NCBI RefSeq assembly: GCF_034929435.1
Contig: NZ_JAYFUM010000005.1
Span: forward strand, 124,001 to 188,000
Direction: 5' to 3'
Source of the DNA: Arcicella rigui
Lineage (GTDB): Bacteria; Bacteroidota; Bacteroidia; Cytophagales; Spirosomataceae
DNA length: 64,000 nucleotides
The notes under the pieces were generated by a model. It was given only the letters and a program-made list of their open reading frames with translations. It did not search any database and was not told where the DNA came from. Below, piece after piece: positions 60,211 through 64,000 of the stretch; positions within the stretch are counted from its first letter, which is position 1; every line of letters begins with the position of its first letter. Position numbers and translations under genes: made by a program.

Positions 60211-61602
60211 TTGACACTCATCAAATCTATATCAGGCATTAGAGGTACTATCGGAGGAAAAGCTGGAGAAGCACTTACTCCTTTAGACGTTGTTAAATTT
60301 ACCGCTGCTTTTGGCACGTGGTTAAAAAGAAAAAGTCCAGAAGTACTTAAAATTGTAGTTGGGCGTGACGCACGTTTGTCGGGCGACATGGTTTCTAAAT
60401 TAGTGACTGGTACGCTACAAAGTTTAGGTTTTAATGTTATTGATTTAGGTCTTTCTACAACGCCAACCGTTGAGATGGCAGTTCCTGCTGAAAAAGCCGC
60501 AGGGGGTATCATCCTTACGGCAAGCCATAACCCTATTCAGTGGAATGCACTGAAATTGCTGAACGCAACAGGTGAATTTATTTCTGGCAGCGACGGCGAA
60601 GAAATGCTTGAAATTGCAGAGAAAGAAGACTTTGATTTTGTAGATGTAAAAAAACTGGGTGCTTATACCCAAGATAATACTTGGCTTCAAAAACACATCG
60701 ACTTGATTTTGGCTTTGCCATTGGTGGATGTAGAAGCTATCAAAAGTAAAGATTTCAAAGTAATTGTAGATGCTGTAAACTCTACGGGTGGAATTGCCGT
60801 TCCGATGCTTTTAAAAGCTTTGGGCGTTACTCAGATTACAGAATTGCATTGCCAACCAACAGGGCATTTTGCACATAATCCTGAGCCACTTCCTGAAAAT
60901 TTAACAGATATAACAAAGGCTATCGAAAAAGGAAAATTCGATTTAGGTATCGTCGTTGACCCAGACGTTGACCGCCTTTGCTTTATGTGCGAAGATGGCT
61001 CACCGTTCGGAGAAGAATATACTTTGGTAGCCGTTGCAGACTATATTTTACAAAATCAGAAAGGAAATACCGTTTCAAATCTTTCTTCAACTCGTGCTTT
61101 GCGTGATGTTACAGAGAAAGCAGGAGGCAAATATTATGCTTCTGCCGTGGGTGAAGTAAATGTAGTTACCTTGATGAAATCAAGTAAGGCGGTTATCGGT
61201 GGCGAAGGCAACGGAGGAATTATTTATCCAGAATTACACTACGGACGTGACGCTTTGGTAGGAATTGCTTTGTTTTTGACACATTTAGCTAAAGCTGGCA
61301 AACGTATTTCAGTACTCAGAAAAAGCTATCCAGAGTATTATATCTCGAAAAATAAAATTGAATTAACTGTCGATATCGACGTTGACGGCGTTTTAGAAGC
61401 CATGAAGAAAAAGTATGCTAAAAACCCAATCAATGCCATTGATGGCGTGAAGATTGAGTTTGAAAAAGAGTGGGTACATCTTCGTAAATCTAATACCGAG
61501 CCTATCATCAGAATTTACTCAGAGTCAGATTCTATGACGAAGGCAGATAATTTAGCTAAGAAACTCATTAGTGATATTAAAGAGTTTGTGGCTGGGAAGT
61601 AA
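60211..61602 (+). CDS. glmM: Phosphoglucosamine mutase
   Basis: A 463-residue alpha-D-phosphohexomutase. It opens LIKSISGIRGTIGGKAGE, the family start for Bacteroidota GlmM. The phosphoserine is Ser105 in ILTASHNPIQWNALK, magnesium is held in VDPDVDRLCF near residue 250, and the sugar-binding GGEGNGGIIYP follows. The C-terminal RKSNTEPIIRIYSES binds phosphate. It makes glucosamine-1-phosphate for cell-wall precursors. Phosphomannomutase is an alternative reading of the family. The start codon is TTG: the frame upstream has no suitable ATG, and the family start fits here. Confidence 0.93.
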   Translation: MTLIKSISGIRGTIGGKAGEALTPLDVVKFTAAFGTWLKRKSPEVLKIVVGRDARLSGDMVSKLVTGTLQSLGFNVIDLGLSTTPTVEMAVPAEKAAGGIILTASHNPIQWNALKLLNATGEFISGSDGEEMLEIAEKEDFDFVDVKKLGAYTQDNTWLQKHIDLILALPLVDVEAIKSKDFKVIVDAVNSTGGIAVPMLLKALGVTQITELHCQPTGHFAHNPEPLPENLTDITKAIEKGKFDLGIVVDPDVDRLCFMCEDGSPFGEEYTLVAVADYILQNQKGNTVSNLSSTRALRDVTEKAGGKYYASAVGEVNVVTLMKSSKAVIGGEGNGGIIYPELHYGRDALVGIALFLTHLAKAGKRISVLRKSYPEYYISKNKIELTVDIDVDGVLEAMKKKYAKNPINAIDGVKIEFEKEWVHLRKSNTEPIIRIYSESDSMTKADNLAKKLISDIKEFVAGK

Positions 61603-61650
61603 TAATTTTAGATTTCAGAAACATATTCACTAATTCGCATCATTATTTAT

Positions 61651-62724
61651 ATGAAGACACTTGTTTTGGTGTTCTGTATCCTATTAGCATTTTCACCTAT
61701 TTACTCGCAAGGATATGAGGCAGGGCAATTTATTAAAGATGGAAAGAAATCAGTAGGTTTCATTAACTACGAAAACTGGTTACAAACACCAAAAAGTATT
61801 CAGTTTAAAACTACTTTAGAAGCTTATCCTGATGAAATTGATGCACAAGGTGCAGATGAATTTACGGTACATAATGAAGTGTATGTATCTAAAAAGATTA
61901 AAATTTTAGTTGAGGTAAATAATCAAAAGTCAATCAATGTAGAAACCGTTCCTATCTTGTTTGAAGGCGATAGATTTTTAAGAGTATTACTGAAAACGAA
62001 TATTATTACACTTTTTGAATTTGTGGATTCAAATGAGAAAGTTCATTTGTTTATTGAAAAAGATAATGCTTTTCAAGAGTTATTCTTTTCAGAAGAATAT
62101 CGCTACAATAAAGAAAATATCTTGTATATGGTGAGCAAAAAAGGCTATATAGGTCAATTGAGAGCATTATTAGGAGATTGTAGCAAAATTCAAGTGAATG
62201 ATAATTTACCTTATACAAAGAGTGAAATTTTAAAAATTTGTTTAGCTTACTTAAAATGCAAAGGTGATAATTCATCTTTTACAGTTAATACAAGTGAAAA
62301 TAAAGAAGAGCGAATAACTTATTCTTTAGGAGTGCTTGGCGGACATTTTTTAAGAGTGGATAATCCACAAAATTGGATTGGAGGTTTAGCTTTAAGAATG
62401 AACTTCCCTCGCAATTTTAGGAATGCTTTTTTGTTAATTGAGGCTAATTATAATAATATCAGAGAATCAAGTGGACAGTTTATTAATCCTAAATACGATG
62501 ATGGACTTCAAGTTTTTGGGGGAAATGTTTTAGGTGGAATGCACTTAGGTAAAGGAAGTATTAGACCTTATGTAAATGTAGGTTTGTCAGCAATGGGTAA
62601 ATTTGGAGGAGAAGGTATTGTTGGTGCAGGTGTTAGTTGGAAAAGAGCCGTAAAAATAGAATACAGAGAATTAACAAACGGAAGTTTAAGAAATGTAATA
62701 TTCTCTGTTTTGTATGATTTTTAA
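61651..62724 (+). CDS. Secreted hypothetical protein, possible outer-membrane barrel
   Basis: A 357-residue protein with signal peptide MKTLVLVFCILLAFSPIYSQ. The first 200 residues are a mixed-charge region with no known motif, in which FIKDGKKSVGFINYENWLQTP is the clearest segment. The last 140 residues look like beta strands (GGLALRMNFPRNFRNAFLLIEANY and GLSAMGKFGGEGIVGAG) and end in NVIFSVLYDF, an aromatic end typical of outer-membrane barrels. No function can be assigned. It follows glmM by 48 bases but has its own terminator. Confidence 0.75.
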   Translation: MKTLVLVFCILLAFSPIYSQGYEAGQFIKDGKKSVGFINYENWLQTPKSIQFKTTLEAYPDEIDAQGADEFTVHNEVYVSKKIKILVEVNNQKSINVETVPILFEGDRFLRVLLKTNIITLFEFVDSNEKVHLFIEKDNAFQELFFSEEYRYNKENILYMVSKKGYIGQLRALLGDCSKIQVNDNLPYTKSEILKICLAYLKCKGDNSSFTVNTSENKEERITYSLGVLGGHFLRVDNPQNWIGGLALRMNFPRNFRNAFLLIEANYNNIRESSGQFINPKYDDGLQVFGGNVLGGMHLGKGSIRPYVNVGLSAMGKFGGEGIVGAGVSWKRAVKIEYRELTNGSLRNVIFSVLYDF

Positions 62725-62748
62725 GGATTCTTTAATAAATAAATTTGA

Positions 62749-62780
62749 ACAAATGTCAGGCTTTGGTCTGACATTTGTTT
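62749..62780 (+). terminator. Terminator of the secreted hypothetical gene
   Basis: ACAAATGTCAG (62749-62759) and CTGACATTTGT (62768-62778) form a perfect 11-base stem with an 8-base loop. A short T run interrupted by A follows. Confidence 0.85.
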
Positions 62781-62828
62781 ATTAGATACATCTATAAATT
62801 CTTTAATAAAAATTAAACCTTAGAAAAG

Positions 62829-63422
62829 ATGATAAATTATGAAGCCTTAGTAATTGAACTATCAAACTTAGCCAATCTTCAATTAAAGTTAAATAAGCTA
62901 GGTGGACCAGATTTTGATGGAGAAATATTTGATGAAATTTTAGAAATTCAAGATAACGTTTTGAGTTTATTTGGACTATCATCAACTACTGAGAATGAAA
63001 AACTCTTACAATTTAACGAAATACCCTCTCAAGAAGAAATTTTAGAAAGAATAACGTCACTTCATAACAGAGCGACTATTTATTTTCAAAGTAATACAAA
63101 ATCTGATATACAAATCTTAAATGAAGCACAAGAATTTTCACATGAATTTAGTGCAGTTTTACCAGAATTAAATATTAGAACTCATGTATATACTATTTTT
63201 GTATATAATGAAATACTTCTTAAAAAGGATGATTCAATTGAAAATGTCTTAAATGAATTAAAAATTGCAAATAATCCTGAAAACCTTGACGCTTTGGGTC
63301 GTTTATTATTTGAGGAAGATGAGCAGGTATTTGGCGAACTCTTTGAGATGTTAGAAAATAATGGCTTGATTTATCTTGATAAATTTATCATAGCCAATTT
63401 TTTGGATGATGATGAAGATTAA
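62829..63422 (+). CDS. Hypothetical acidic cytoplasmic protein
   Basis: A 197-residue protein that I do not recognise. It is acidic (for example FDGEIFDEILEIQDN and the end FLDDDED) and mainly helical by composition, with no signal peptide or membrane segment. The region LYLDKF-like near the end and the LFEEDEQVFGELFEML helix suggest a helical repeat fold. It lies 21 bases upstream of another unknown gene on the same strand, so the two probably form a pair. Its AT-rich codons differ from those of the Sus genes but match the surrounding end region. Confidence 0.65.
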   Translation: MINYEALVIELSNLANLQLKLNKLGGPDFDGEIFDEILEIQDNVLSLFGLSSTTENEKLLQFNEIPSQEEILERITSLHNRATIYFQSNTKSDIQILNEAQEFSHEFSAVLPELNIRTHVYTIFVYNEILLKKDDSIENVLNELKIANNPENLDALGRLLFEEDEQVFGELFEMLENNGLIYLDKFIIANFLDDDED

Positions 63423-63443
63423 TCATAAACGACAAACGCTAAT

Positions 63444-64000
63444 ATGGAAAAGACCTTCGATATAACTTTAATTGTAAATTATCTTGAGAAATTTAAATTT
63501 GATTTGCATAAATTATACAGTTGGAATGCAAAAATTGATAAGCTAATCGACTTGGGTATTTTTACCAAGGAAAAAGTTTTAGAATTAAATAGCCTAACAC
63601 CGTATGAGAAAGAGATAGAGTTAAAGAAAGTTGTTGGAGGAAAATTAAGAGAGTATTTAGAAACAGACAAATCTTCGTTTGAAAAGCTTTGTTTATGGAT
63701 AATTAAAGATTGGGGTGGTATTACATCCGCAAATGATAGAGAAACGATAAATTTGGTTTACAGTTTTCTAAATGATGAAAAAAAGAGTTTTAAGAGGATT
63801 GCAAGCAAATCTAAAGTAGGAGCATATTTGTATCCAGAACAAAATGTAATTTATGATTCTCGGGTAGCTTACTCAATTAATTGGATTATTTTAAAAGAAA
63901 ATGCAGGTGAAGTTTTTTTCCCTATACCTGAAGGACGAAACTCTAAAATGTCTGCGTTTGACTTAGATGTTCTTATTCGGTTAAAAAATATTCATCATTT
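63444..64000 (+). CDS. Hypothetical protein, cut by the window end
   Basis: An open frame of 185 codons begins MEKTFDITLIVNYLEKFKFDL and runs to the window end without a stop codon. It is soluble, with no signal peptide. The segment FKRIASKSKVGAYLYPEQNVIYDSRVAYSINWIIL (about 110-145) is the most conserved-looking part. I cannot name the family with confidence. It starts 21 bases after the acidic protein, so they are probably translated from one transcript. Confidence 0.7.
   Translation, partial: MEKTFDITLIVNYLEKFKFDLHKLYSWNAKIDKLIDLGIFTKEKVLELNSLTPYEKEIELKKVVGGKLREYLETDKSSFEKLCLWIIKDWGGITSANDRETINLVYSFLNDEKKSFKRIASKSKVGAYLYPEQNVIYDSRVAYSINWIILKENAGEVFFPIPEGRNSKMSAFDLDVLIRLKNIHH

Overview
The window looks like chromosomal DNA of a low-GC member of the Bacteroidota, most likely a Cytophagales-type bacterium (inference). 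The evidence is a SusC/SusD pair, a type IX secretion sorting domain, TonB_C-domain proteins beside an M56 peptidase, a TTGACA/TAnnTTTG-type promoter in front of tRNA genes, and no obvious Shine-Dalgarno sites. No phage, insertion sequence, CRISPR array or rRNA operon was found. Most genes are core or ordinary metabolic genes in short operons.

Layout. 1-9 kb: AraC regulator, Fic protein with an unusual four-half-site operator, a GH127/146 arabinofuranosidase-like enzyme, a DadA-like oxidase and a DUF885 protein. 9-13 kb: glycosyltransferase, tRNA methylase, alpha/beta hydrolase and an HGSNAT-like membrane protein. 13.2-18.5 kb: a signalling and TonB cluster (CBM48 protein, TonB, a TonB_C relative, M56/BlaR1-like peptidase with two TonB_C domains, ExbD, BlaI). 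18.7-24.8 kb: MBL hydrolase, a REP-like hairpin doublet, dnaX, a beta-barrel protein, an RMD1-like protein and proA. 24.9-29.3 kb: a CDGSH protein in one operon with a LytS/LytTR two-component system, a pirin-like protein, and an intradiol-dioxygenase-like lipoprotein. 29.3-36 kb: CotH, a large propeller plus barrel protein, a FAD oxidase and cmk. 36-46.7 kb: adenine deaminase, then susC-susD-DUF1735, then a GMC oxidoreductase and a sugar isomerase-like TIM barrel, which together suggest uptake and oxidation of a glycoside. 46.8-59.6 kb: tsaE, ald, a Crp/Fnr regulator, xerD, aroQ, a class V aminotransferase, marC, RNase HI, a second TIM barrel, a second MBL hydrolase, an antiporter, a DCC protein and fabD. 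59.7-64 kb: two identical tRNA-Gln genes, glmM and three unrecognised proteins, the last cut by the window end.

The most unusual signal is not a gene. At about fifteen intergenic sites there are degenerate tandem arrays whose unit is 7 bases (8 at one site). On the + strand a TGAG/GATTT-type array comes first and a CTCA/AAATC-type array follows, so the halves are imperfect inverted repeats. The same unit words recur at distant loci, including an identical 19-mer about 44 kb apart. The arrays sit between genes, often touching a stop or start codon, and resemble in concept the heptanucleotide STRR repeats described in cyanobacteria.
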